Positions 48,790 through 58,209 of a stretch of DNA of 64,000 nucleotides are shown in pieces. Position numbers and translations under genes: made by a program. The first letter of the stretch is position 1. Each line of letters starts with the position of its first letter. The stretch comes from Escarpia spicata. Taxonomy: Eukaryota > Annelida > Polychaeta > Sabellida > Siboglinidae. Where the stretch lies: positions 65,139,427 through 65,203,426 of the forward strand of contig OZ023205.1 in the NCBI GenBank assembly GCA_963995525.1, written 5' to 3'. The notes under the pieces are model-generated. The model was not told the DNA's origin, searched no databases, and saw only the letters and a program-made list of their open reading frames with translations.

Positions 48790-49213
48790 ATGACGGTGGC
48801 GAGAGGCGGCCGCAACGCGTAAGAGGACTACTACTCTCGACAGGTCGGCGGCAACATACCGGTCTTCGTCGGCGATCGAGGGCAGCGGGGATACGGCTTG
48901 GGCAATCTCTTCGGGAGCCTGTTTCGAAGCGCCATGCCGCTTATGAAGGGAGGAGCCGTGGCGTTGGGAAAGCGTGCTCTCAATACGGGCATGCGCGTGG
49001 CACGGGACGTCGTCGCCGGCGAGAACTTGAAACATTCGGGAAAACGATGCGCGAAGGAGGCCGGCGCCGACCTTCTCGACGGGCTGTTGAACGCGTCGCC
49101 GTCGCCGCCAAAAAAGCGTCATAAAACCGCCGGGTAAAGCGGCGACTCCCAGTAAGAAGAAACGCCGTCGAAAGGAACAGACGTCGAGCGACGACATATT
49201 CACCAACAACTAG
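48790..49213 (+). pseudogene. Small basic virion protein, pVI/pX-like, stop and frameshift
   Basis: The ATG at 48790 lies eight bases after the penton-like stop. Codon 11 is a TAA (48820-48822). Downstream in frame come GNIPVFVGDRGQRGYGLGNL, an amphipathic/Gly-rich helix (FGSLFRSAMPLMKGGAVALG) and KRALNTGMRVARDVVAG. The frame closes at 49137, but the conserved basic tail with nuclear-localisation character (KKKRRRKE) and the family-typical DIF near the end are in another frame ending at the TAG at 49211-49213. The shift is at the A-run near 49112-49117. The tail reaches the hexon ATG one base later. Resemblance to adenoviral capsid-lining proteins is inferred from size, charge and position. 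Confidence 0.6.
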
Positions 49214-49214
49214 A

Positions 49215-50515
49215 ATGGCGTTCGTGCATCGACAGTCGTGCGAAGATCTAAAGAGCGAACTGGACCTATTCGCCGTTCCGATGACGCAGACGAGCATCGA
49301 GAGCGGTCAGTGGGTCGATCAACAGCCGCTGACGGCCCTCGATGCCGGCGGTACTATCGAGTTCCACATCCCGGGCTCGGGAGACGACTATACGGATCTG
49401 ACGAGCGATAGACTGTACGCCCGCGTCAAACTGGTCCAGGGGGACGGTACCGATTTCGCGAACGACAGCGTCGTGGCCCTAGTCAACAATGTTCTGCATT
49501 CGATGTTCAGTCAAGTCGACGTGTCGCTGAACGGCACGCTCGTGACGCCGTCGACCAATACGTATCCGTACAGGGCCTACATCGAAACCCTGCAGAGTTA
49601 CGGTACGGACGCAAAAAGGACGCAGCTCTGGGGCGGACTGTGGTACAAAGACACAGCCGGGTTCATGGAGGCGACAGCGAATGCTAACAACGGGTACGCG
49701 CAGAGGCGTCTCTCCACGCGGGACAGTCACGAGGTGGAGGTGATGGGACGCCTGCACGTCCACGTGTTCATGCAAGACCGGTACTTACTGAACGGCGTCG
49801 ACGTAAAGGTTCGACTGGTGCGCGCGAAGGACTATTTCGCGCTCATAGGAGCGAACGTCGATCCGGGGTGTAAAATCGTGCAGTTGGAGACCTACCTGCA
49901 AGTGCGAAAAGCTAAGGTGAACCCTTCCATCCAGCTCGGTCACATTAAAACGTTGGCGCGGGGAGCGGCCAAGTACCCGCTACGTCGAGTCGACTGTAAG
50001 GTGTTCACGGTACCGCAGGGCACAATGTCTCATACGCACGAGACCCTCTACCTGGGCGTCCTCCCGAAACGCGTGTTCCTGGCTCTGATCGACAATAACG
50101 CCTATAACGGGTGCTACACTAAAACCCGTTTAACGCGAAGCACAACGACATAAACTTCCCCGCTCTCTATGTCGACGGACGCCAGTTACGGAGCAAACCG
50201 CTGCAGCCGGACTTCGGGAACGGACGTTACATCCGAAGCTACATGAACCTCTTCGCGACAACGGGAAAGGTGTACGAGGACGAGGGGAACGACCTGTCGC
50301 GTAACGATTTCGGTTCCGGCTACACAATCTTCGGCTTCGACCTGTCGCCCGACTGTTGCGACGACGATAATTTCAACGTCGTGCGTAAGTGAAATCTGCG
50401 CGTGGAGATACACTTCACAGTGGCGCTACCCTGAACGGTGAACGTCGTCGTGTACGGGGAGTTCGAGACGGTGCTCGAGATCGACAAGAGCCGGAACGTC
50501 GTGCACGACTACTAG
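49215..50515 (+). pseudogene. Hexon-like major capsid protein (double jelly roll), broken
   Basis: The ATG at 49215 gives MAFVHRQSCEDLKSELDLFA, PMTQTSIESGQW, DVSLNGTLVTPSTNTYPYRA, YIETLQSYGTDAKRTQLWGG and GRLHVHVFMQDRYLLNGVDV, the family annotated in worms as F54H12.2-like, regarded as the Polinton major capsid protein. The first 300 residues are intact. A frameshift at about 50118-50124 ends this frame at 50153. The remaining quarter (DINFPALYVDGRQL, EDEGNDLSRNDFGSGYTIFG) is in the -1 frame, with TGA at 50390-50392 and 50432-50434, closing at the TAG at 50513-50515. Full length about 433 codons, as expected. It lies directly between the basic virion protein and the protease. Confidence 0.85.
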
Positions 50516-50517
50516 TC

Positions 50518-50966
50518 ATGGACACGTTTCAGCTTATGCACCGCCTGAAGCTCGACGCGTTCACTAAAAACATCGTCGTCGGTGTACTGCCTAAAGACGA
50601 GCTACCGAGACGACGGATCTCAGCTTACCCGACGGCTTTCCTGTGCAACACAGACGACGGTAACGAACCGGGGGAATACTGTGTGGCCGTCTAAGTGGAC
50701 GTCGACCGTCGAGGCGACTACTTCGATTCGTACGGCCTGCCACCGCTGCACGCCGACTTCCGCGCCTTCCTACGCCGTAACTGCGACTCATGGACGTACA
50801 ACGACCGGAGACTGCAGAGCGGGTATCTAACGTATGCGGACAATATTGCATCGCCTACATGCTCTTACGATGCCGCGGTATGCTGTTAAAGGGTTTCCAG
50901 TGCCTGTTCGGCTCCGATAGGGTGGCTAACGACTGTCTCCTATTCGACTGGCTAAAATCGCATTGA
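50518..50966 (+). pseudogene. PRO: Adenain-like cysteine protease, catalytic His lost, broken
   Basis: The ATG at 50518 lies two bases after the capsid stop. Conserved blocks: LDAFTKNIVVGVLPKDELPR, AYPTAFLCNTDD, the GEYCVAV block (52-58), then YFDSYGLPPLHADFRAFLRR (Asp70) and, after a frame change, GQYCIAYMLLRCRG with the nucleophile Cys. In C5-family maturation proteases the GEYCVAV position is normally a Gly-x-His-Trp type motif supplying the catalytic His; here it is Tyr-Cys. A TAA at 50692-50694 follows, and a one-base shift lies between about 50818 and 50838. The end is the TGA at 50964-50966. About 149 codons. It would process capsid proteins during virion maturation. Confidence 0.8.
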
Positions 50967-50994
50967 ATTATTCTCGCTTTCTCGCTCTTTCGCT

Positions 50995-51203
50995 TACGCA
51001 ATAAAAGACGATGAAAACCCATCCTTTGTTGTTCGCAATTTTATTCCACCCTACATACATACATACATTTACCCCTACCTACCCTACCCCTAGGAAGGCC
51101 GACGCCACCCCTTAGAGGGTTCCCCTTAGTGTAGTCCCCTTAGAGGGGTAGGGTAGTCCCCTTAGAGGGGAAGTGTAGTTCTCCACTCCTTGGAGGGGTA
51201 GGG
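50995..51203. terminator. Convergence zone with polyadenylation signals and hairpin array
   Basis: AATAAAAGACG at 51000-51010 is a polyadenylation signal for the rightward genes. Between 51100 and 51200 the motif CCCCTTAGAGGGG (stem CCCCT/AGGGG, loop TAG) occurs in two perfect and several variant copies (about 51108, 51121, 51136, 51158, 51187) with GTAGT/GGGTA linkers. Each can fold as a short hairpin on either strand. The array sits exactly between the ends of the protease and polymerase genes. Confidence 0.55.
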
Positions 51204-54200
51204 TTATACGAGTATAGGAGCCGTGGTGACTCCGTCATCGAGCACGCGACGTTTAGCGTAGAAATAGCTGAACACCGCACGCTCTTGAATGTACGTCAAA
51301 ACGGACGATTATTTCACTTGGAAGCCTCGGTTCCAGCCGCTACCGCTCCGTTGTCCGCACAGCACGTCGAGGAAGACGTCTTTGTCGATATCGTTCTGAC
51401 GCTTACTCAATCCCTTCGTGCTGTAATTGTCCCCGCCGGCGCCGAAACAGTAGTACGTCTTATTGCATAGCGCGATGATACCGCGACCGGACCATTCCTC
51501 TTTGAATAGGCCCGGCGTTCGCTTATCGTACTTGCGACGTTTCGCGCAACATTCAGCGGGAACGTCCCACGGTCGCCCGGCGAGTCAGCACTGCACGTAG
51601 GCGTCCGCGTGAGCGTCGCAGCACTCCGCCGGGAAACAGTCCCCTTGGTGGCGAAAGTATTGCCCCCGTTAACCTCCTCCACCAGCTCGTAGACGTCCCG
51701 GCCCGCGAGGGCCAAATATGCTGTGTCCGTGTCCATTGCGCAGTACTGGAACAGGAGACGCGTAACAGGCGGCGATAAAATCGTTGTAAAATTCCAGCAT
51801 ACGTAGTTTGGCGTATTGATAAACGAAGTAGCCGATCTGGATAGGTAGCGCATACCGGACGGTTCGCTCGTTCAGCGTTACCTCGTAGAGACCGTCGGGT
51901 ACGACGACGTCGAGTTTCCGGAAGCGGCGATCGTTGACGAGCATCGAGGCACCGGCCGTCGTGCAGTATTTGATTTCCCTGTGGCGATTGACCCGCGTGA
52001 TATTTTTCCATAGGAACTGTTCCCAAGAAACTTATGGTATTGGCGATGATGGCTTTGTCGGGGTCGGTATCGCCCTCGCGTCGCGCGGCGGAGACCGTGT
52101 CGCCGAATCGACGGAAGCACGTGATCGGGACGTACACGACGATCTGGTAGACCCGGTCGACGACGAGTCCGTGCTCAAGATACCACCGTAGTAGGGGCGT
52201 CGCGAGTAGAATCTTAGTGCCGAAAAAGCTACCCACGAGCGTTCGCTCAGGTCGGACTAGGAGCTCGTGCGTTTCGGCGTAGCGGCGAATGAACGGGCTG
52301 AGATTGTCGTAGGCGTTCTTGAAGACGGGATGCATCTCAGCGAAGGCATCGCGTAGCGCGTCCGGGACGGCGATATCGCACTCTACCAGGCCGAACAGAT
52401 AGCCGTCGCGTACGGCTTTCAAGATCGTCGACCGCGTAATATCACCGCCGTCGCCGGTCCACCGACTCTCGGGGGGCGGCGGCGACGGTCTCACCTCGTG
52501 CCACCGACATTCCCACATCTCGACGACGGTGACGAAACGGCGAAGGTAGGTTGTAACAGCATTCGTCTCGGCGTACAGTTGAGTCATCGGCTTCCCGTTA
52601 ACGTCGTTCGTTTCCTTTTTACCGTATACGGGCAACCGTGAAATAACCATCCTTGGAACTGGTGCGCCGTTCACGTCTCTCGACACCAGCCGTCGACCCG
52701 GTACTTGCCGATGCGTTTCTCGCGCCCGTTGAGCTGGTGTCGTATGCGTACCCCCGTTCGTTCGACCTCCCACGTCAGCCACTGCACGGCCATACGACCG
52801 TAGCGGTGCACGCGTTCCGGCCGAAAGGCGTTCTCCGCGTGGCGGCGCGTATACCACCCCGTCGGCATATCTCTCGTGACAGCCCAGAGGTAGAGGCCGT
52901 TCGCATCAAATCCCACGATCGAACGACAAGGCCGCACCGACTCGCCGTACTAGTCTCCGCGTAGAACGGTTACGTCGGCCTCGTGATGACACGCGAAGAT
53001 GATCGAGGGACCGCCGACGATCTGCGATTGTATGAGCCGGTGCAGGTCCTTGTTCGGCTCGTTGAAGAGAGTAAAGTGAAACGTCGACGGGAGATCGTTG
53101 AACAGGTAGAGTAGCGTTAGTTCCGGTACGCTGATGGCGTCTTTTAACATGTCGATGCGACGCTGCTGGTAGAAGGCGAACTGTTTGACGACGGCCTCCA
53201 AGAACGGTACCACGTCCCTGTTTTTGTACCATACGAGGAAGTCCCGCAGCGTCGTCATCCCTTCGTCGCGCCACACCGTCAAGCAACCCTCGTACGCCTC
53301 GGCGGAAATCACTTCGCGTTTTTGGTGGCGTAGAACGCTTCCCGTGGCGGTAATTCGGTGTCGTCTAGTTTTCGAAACGTGTCGAGGTACTTGTAGGGAA
53401 AGTAGCCCTTCGTCACTTCGCAGCCGTAAGCCTTCAGAAACTTATCGTAGCTGAAACCGGGGGCTAGGTAGTTGGTGATGTATAGGAACTTGAGCGTCCC
53501 CGTCGCTAGACATATGAAGTTGTTCTGACGTTTGATCGTAAACGCCGACGATGTGTTCTGTCCTTCGGTCATGAGCAGGGGAGGGAGATACTTCTTGACG
53601 ACATACAAGTCGTACTTACCCGAACTGAAACCGAGGACGGGAAGCCGGCGTAGATGAGTCCACAGGCGGTCGGCGAGTACGGTGTAGGGGGACTTATGCG
53701 ATGACGACGACTCCTCGTCGTCGGCGGCGGTTCGCCATTCGACGTCGAGCGCGGCGATTGCTTCGAAGGTCGGGTCGTACAACGGTCGTAGAACCGCGCA
53801 CGCCGCTTCGCTCACGGCCTCCAGGGCGGTGATCAGGCGCTTCGCGAGATCGTTCGAATCGCAGGTCGTGACGAAGCCTTGCGCCGGCTCGTGGCCGGGG
53901 ACGTTCGAGGCGATACTCACGCTGTGTAATTCCTGTCGGGCTATCCACTGGCATTTGGCGCTATCCGCCGGCAGGTCACAATCGTCGAAGAAGCACTCGA
54001 TATCGTCCACGTAGATACCCTCATCCTCCAACTGTTGAAACACGGAAGGCGTCGGGTGGTAGTCACCACCGGGGAAGACGTGGCGAACGCCACCATCGCA
54101 CGTCGCTTCGTGACGCCGTAGTTTATACGCGGTTCGCCTCAGCGAGACAGCGCCACAGCAAGACGTCGCGTATATACGAATAATGCGCGTCGTATAGGTT

Positions 54201-54861
54201 TACGTTCATGGTAGTGGGGTACCTGTAGAGGGAACGACGGATCAATTCGGGGGATGTTTCCCCCCCCCCTTCCGTCAGTCGATACACGGCCAGGTTGGTT
54301 TGAAAGACCGTCTCCACCCGATCGAGTTCGTTCAGAGGAACGCTGGCGAACGCGTAGGGACTCACCCCGCCGCTGTAGTCTTAAGGCAGGCGCCGTCAAA
54401 CGGGTGGTTACGGCATCTCTGCGAGGTGTCTCTTCTTCTTCTATGAAGCGCCAAACAACGGACGAGGCATAAGTTATCTTTGTAAGGCTTACCGTGTCGA
54501 TCTTTCGCTAGTGCGACGATCGACCTGTAGTCGTACAGGTAGGCGGGTAGTTGCGCGTCGAGACAACCGATGGGATGGTGGACGATAGCGTTCAGGAAGT
54601 AGGTAACGTTCGTTACCAATTTGGCGACCCACCCGAGTCGGGTCGTTGCGCTATCACGTATTGAAGATCGTCGGGTTGACGGACAGCGTCGAGCAAGCAT
54701 TCGAACGACGCGGCGTTGGTAATGAGCGCGGAGGTTTCGAGGTAGCGACCGCAACAATTACAAGACGAATGATAATACCTGAAACGTCCCGTCTCTTTGT
54801 GTCGTAGAATAAACCCGAAACTTAGTTTTATTTTAAACGCTCGAGTCTGCTTCGTGAACAT
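51204..54861 (-). pseudogene. POLB: Protein-primed family B DNA polymerase, heavily broken
   Basis: Reading leftward: an N-terminal region with RAFKIKLSFGFILRHKETGR and KPYKDNLCLVRCLALHRR; a zinc-finger-like H/C region near 54100 (LRRHEATC); a 3'-5' exonuclease domain at 53309-54043 (PVLGFSSGKYDLYVVKKYL, FLYITNYLAPGFSYDKF); then MTTLRDFLVWYKNRDVVPFL; palm motif A (IVGFDANGLYLWAVTRDMP, 52860-52910); a motif B region (NSYGK, near 52010); motif C (YCAMDTDTAYLAL, 51720-51755); and the terminal KTYYCFGAGDNYSTKGLSKR. Frame changes occur near 54630, 54400, 54145, 53325, 52670, 52020, 51765 and 51665. In-frame stops include TAG 52950-52952, TGA 51585-51587 and TAA 51309-51311; the end is the TAA at 51204-51206. 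The true N-terminus may extend to about 55010. It belongs to the subtype with FSSGKYDL, common in aquatic invertebrates. Confidence 0.88.
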
Positions 54862-55094
54862 ATGTCGTAGTCGGGGCTCGAGGGCGGCCGTGTCGAAACA
54901 ATCGGACAGTTGATAATTATATCTCGACTGGATAGGACCATACGACGTAGACGTACGTATACTAGACCAGTGCTCTTGAACGGTTCGCCGTAGACAGGCC
55001 GATACCGCATCATCATCGGCGTCGTCGATAGCTGGCGGGGTGGTGGTGGCGGTGACGGTGGTAGTGGTGGTGGTGGTGGTGGTGGTGGTACCTT

Positions 55095-55330
55095 TTATCT
55101 TTTTTTTTCTTCACAGCTGCAGGTCTTCGAGGTTCCCCAATGTCTCAACATATTATAACGATGGGTGAACGATCGACTGCATTTCGTGCATTCAAGACCA
55201 TCCGCAATTCCGCTAGCGCAGTTCTTTAAATGTTTCATTAGGCTGCTACGAAAGGCGTACTTCTGATTGCAATTCGGGCATCGGTGCTGCGGTTTCTTTT
55301 TACACCCCGCCAGACGATCGACGGCTCGTG
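55095..55330 (-). pseudogene. C2H2 zinc-finger gene, downstream tandem copy
   Basis: The minus strand gives two fingers: HRCPNCNQKYAFRSSLMKHL (ending KNC) and LECTKCSRSFTHRYNMLRHW, then a lysine-rich end to the TAA at 55097-55095. It is a near-duplicate of the copy at 55375-55635, in another frame from that copy's read-through, with no obvious start of its own. A (GGT)n tract follows it at 55040-55090. Confidence 0.6.
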
Positions 55331-55374
55331 GTGGTGCGTCGTTATCAGCATGAGGGGACGGTGGTGGTGGTGGT

Positions 55375-55635
55375 GGTACCTTTTTTCACCGCTGCAGGAG
55401 GCTCCCAAATGTCTCAACATATCATAACGACGGGCGAACGAACGACCGCATTTCGGGCATTCATCATCCCGAATTCCGCTAGCGCATATCTTTAAATGTT
55501 TCGTTAGGCTGTTACGAAAGGCGTACTTCCGATTGCAATTCGGGCATTGGTGCTCCAATTTATTTTTACACGAGTGCCCCGCCAGAAGATCGATGGTACG
55601 ACCGCATACGGGGCAGACAGGGATGGTGCGACCGT
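55375..55635 (-). CDS. C2H2 zinc-finger protein, upstream tandem copy
   Basis: The minus strand gives three finger-like units: VCPVCGRTIDLLAGHSC, EHQCPNCNRKYAFRNSLTKH (ending LKIC) and DECPKCGRSFARRYDMLRHL (ending GASC). The last cysteine pairs make these C2HC/C2H2 variants. The frame then reads through a (GGT)n tract, giving a His run, into the second copy. A TAG lies upstream at about 55636-55638 with no ATG, so the start is uncertain; TTG at 55558 is the only listed start. Similar fingers occur in other Polintons and could bind the element's own ends, which is speculation. Confidence 0.6.
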
Positions 55636-55639
55636 TCTA

Positions 55640-55831
55640 GTCAACACCGAAAACGATATTAACTACGACGATGCCTCTACGCTCCTTATAAATGCTGTTG
55701 TTAACACCACCACCGCCGCTAGGAGTGGCGATGACACGGCTGGGATCTTTGAACTAGTTACACGGCTCGCTGTAGCCTTGACGCGGAACGATGTTAGTAG
55801 AGCTAAATATATCGTGGCGCTAGCGGCTTGA
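55640..55831 (+). CDS. Possible small ORF, unknown
   Basis: The plus-strand frame from the zinc-finger antisense region continues through about 60 codons (YDDASTLLINAVVNTTTAAR ... LAVALTRNDVSRAKYIVALA) to the TGA at 55829-55831. The composition is plausible for a helical protein, but there is no own ATG in good context and no recognised motif. Confidence 0.2.
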   Translation, partial: VNTENDINYDDASTLLINAVVNTTTAARSGDDTAGIFELVTRLAVALTRNDVSRAKYIVALAA

Positions 55832-55839
55832 CGTGGTAT

Positions 55840-56204
55840 GGGCCTTTATTAAACGTAGGGGTATTTCGTGTATGAGCTTTTATTAAACGTAGGGACGTTT
55901 CGTGTATGTGGAGAGGTTTTTTTTTAACGTGTTTTCGTAATAGTAAACAAGATTTTTCATACGTTTTCAACGTTTTATTAAGCATAATACATCACCAACG
56001 ACAACGCTACTACCTAGATTAAAGTTCTTTATAGAAGTCTTCTGTCATAGATCACCAATAGCGTCATCATTCATCGACACCAGCAGGCGCCGTTGTATTT
56101 CGTCACCTACTACGGGTTTGTACGGAGAAGCGAAAGAATAAAATAACCAGCTCACAACACACGCAACAAATACAGGACCTACACATAAGTACATTTTTCA
56201 CATA
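55840..56204. other. Non-coding interval before the right TIR
   Basis: Contains a direct repeat of about 31 bp (TTTATTAAACGTAGGG + G/A + TTTCGTGTATG) at about 55846-55874 and 55879-55908, and AT-rich sequence. No gene recognised. The leftward promoter for the zinc-finger and polymerase genes may lie here. Confidence 0.4.
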
Positions 56205-56635
56205 TAACCACTATATAACCTCCTATTACTCATTCTTGCACTAGAGACACTACCGTCTACGTTATCATAGCATAGCCGCTAGAGGCGCTACCGTATACGT
56301 GCATAGCCACTAGAGGCGCTACCGTCTACGTGCGTAGCCACTAGAGGCGCTACCGTCTACGTTATGCAATTATAACCACTAGAGGTCAGCTCTAATGTAC
56401 TTAGAACTGAGGCGGCATCAATCAAACTGGTTTTTATAAATAAGATGTCAAAAGCAATTAAGACAAGAGAGCCAACGAGAGCCAACATCTTTTGATCTTT
56501 ACGCATTCGCCGCAGCCCGGCTGAGCCACTCTGAGCCAAAAACCATTGATCTTATTCCACTGACTGAGCCCAAACCCTTTGATGTTCTTTGATCTTTATT
56601 CCGTGCACCGGGCCGAGTTGCCCACCACTACAACT
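56205..56635 (-). repeat. Right terminal inverted repeat, about 431 bp
   Basis: Inverse of 43649-44050, ending CCCACCACTACAACT at 56635. It carries about four units of the 32-bp minisatellite (56233-56395), against about three in the left arm, which explains most of the length difference. Confidence 0.9.
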
Positions 56636-56641
56636 TTTGTC
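56636..56641. repeat. Target-site duplication, right (TTTGTC)
   Basis: Directly follows the last base of the right inverted repeat and is identical to 43643-43648. Confidence 0.9.
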
Positions 56642-57970
56642 ATTTCATGCCAAACGCACGAATTAGTTATGGCATTAACCGTCGGTCGATGCCACTATGG
56701 TCAACTGCGGTCGCACTTGTGTGTTGCAACACAATCGGTATATCATTAATAGTACAAAGCTTTCTCCAAAGCTGGAATATATATAACAGCGTATGACATG
56801 TGGAACAGTTGTGTCACAAAGGCGACATTATGAAGACATACTGAGTCGTTCCTGTCTTCTCTCAAATTATTTCCGATTTCGTAGTCGTCGTCTATTTAGC
56901 ATGATTGACTGTGTGAGGAGGTGTGGACATGCGAATTCAATTTTAAAACAAATAATTAAACACGGTTGTACCGGAAATTACCTGCTGCGGATATGACATG
57001 TGAAATCGGGGGGGGGGGGGATCTGTTAGAAACGTGTTACACTGTCGAGGAGGTAGTGTTTTTAGTTATGATTTGCTTTGCAGAGAGGGCGCTGTTGGAG
57101 ATTTTCGCGGTGCCATGCCAAATGTTAGCCGGAGTCTCAGTACATTCTGTGTACGTCGCCATTTCAAATGTTGCACCACTATTACCCTCCAAATGCAATT
57201 AATTCCTCAAGTTAAATTCTTTGGCGTCGGCGAGGGGCATACGCCCCCAGCCTACGGGTCTGTAGTAGTACCTTAAGTACCCTATTCGTTCTAATTAGCG
57301 TACATGCCCTCATTAGCATACCCCCCCCCCATTTTTTGGCGATGTCGGGAATCCGTAATGCAATGTCCTCTCCCAAATATCCAATTACTTGCGATATTTT
57401 ACGATCTTTTTACATAACATTTTTACACACATATCTGGAGACTTTGCAACGTTCTTGTATCCTCTTGACCACACGAGAATATATAAATAGCTGGTAGCAC
57501 TAAGCAACCTACATTAATAGTACTAATCACGTAGTACAATGTATATTCTAATGCTTGATCGAAATGTGAATGTGCCCAACTCGGATGGCATGCTTACTTG
57601 GCGTACGCCATTAGCACGCGCAAACAGCGAGATGATGGTGCTACCTGGCAAATATCCTGCTAGCTACGTAGTAATGGACCGGTTAGTATTTATTCTCTTG
57701 CAATAGGCAGTTTTGGTTGTGGCTGAACGGAGCAACTGAATGTTCGAAAAATATTGTCTTGATTGAATAAAAATAACTGGGATAATTCAAACACAATACA
57801 ATGATAAATTGGCACAACATTATATGTTACGACAAGAATGCAAGGGTATCAATTCAAAATTATCCCAGGCATATTTACCTTTAAGAATATTGCGTCTTAG
57901 CGCACTTTTGAAGCGTAAATAGCTCCCTGGCATGTCTCAACATACGCTGCTATATCGCTCATTTAGGCTG
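56642..57970. other. Right flank of the Polinton, no recognised gene
   Basis: ORFs at 56793-57276 (plus) overlap in different frames and have no recognisable motif. A run of 12 G lies at about 57008-57020 and one of about 10 C at 57321-57330. Confidence 0.4.
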
Positions 57971-57974
57971 TAGC

Positions 57975-58205
57975 GAAAAATTTCGTCGTTGAAATATCTG
58001 GTCGGCGCAGAAGTCGTATGCGCACGAGCGGAAATAGATAACCGAATAGTTCATTACTTAAGCGAAACATATGGTCGCTGAAATATTTGGTAGATTTTGA
58101 CCTATGACTTTTACGTATTGTGTAGTGTTGAAACGCACGAGAGGAAACAAATAGACCAAATATTTCATTAGGCTACATACACGAAACGTTTGGTCTGAAA
58201 TATTT
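57975..58205 (+). repeat. Dispersed repeat, first copy
   Basis: ATTTCGTCGTTGAAATATCT + GGTCGGCGCAGAAGTCGTAT + GCGCACGAGCGGAAATAGAT + AACCGAATAG... recurs almost exactly at 60508-60605. A variant pairing (GAAATATTTGG ... CCAAATATTTC, GAAACGTTTGG) follows to 58205, giving the segment fold-back character. Confidence 0.65.
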
Positions 58206-58209
58206 GACT

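Larger units (their letters stand above)
43649..56635. mobile_element. Polinton/Maverick (adintovirus-like) element, complete but inactivated
   Basis: A 12,987-bp element bounded by inverted repeats and a 6-bp target duplication. It encodes the full Polinton hallmark set: protein-primed DNA polymerase B, rve integrase, FtsK/HerA-type packaging ATPase, adenain-like protease, hexon-like and penton-like capsid proteins, plus several small conserved Polinton proteins, and additionally a NADAR-domain protein and a duplicated C2H2 zinc-finger gene. Its GC content is much higher than the flanks. Ten or more genes point right, and the polymerase and zinc-finger genes point left, meeting at about 51000-51200. 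Nearly every recognised gene is interrupted. The virus-like assignment rests on known biology of the family; no virion can be made from this copy as it stands. Confidence 0.95.

Noticed and set aside
51553..52857. 434-codon ORF taken as one protein
   Set aside because: Only its middle part (about 52670 to 52020) is polymerase in the right frame; both ends are shadows, as the conserved polymerase blocks lie in other frames there.
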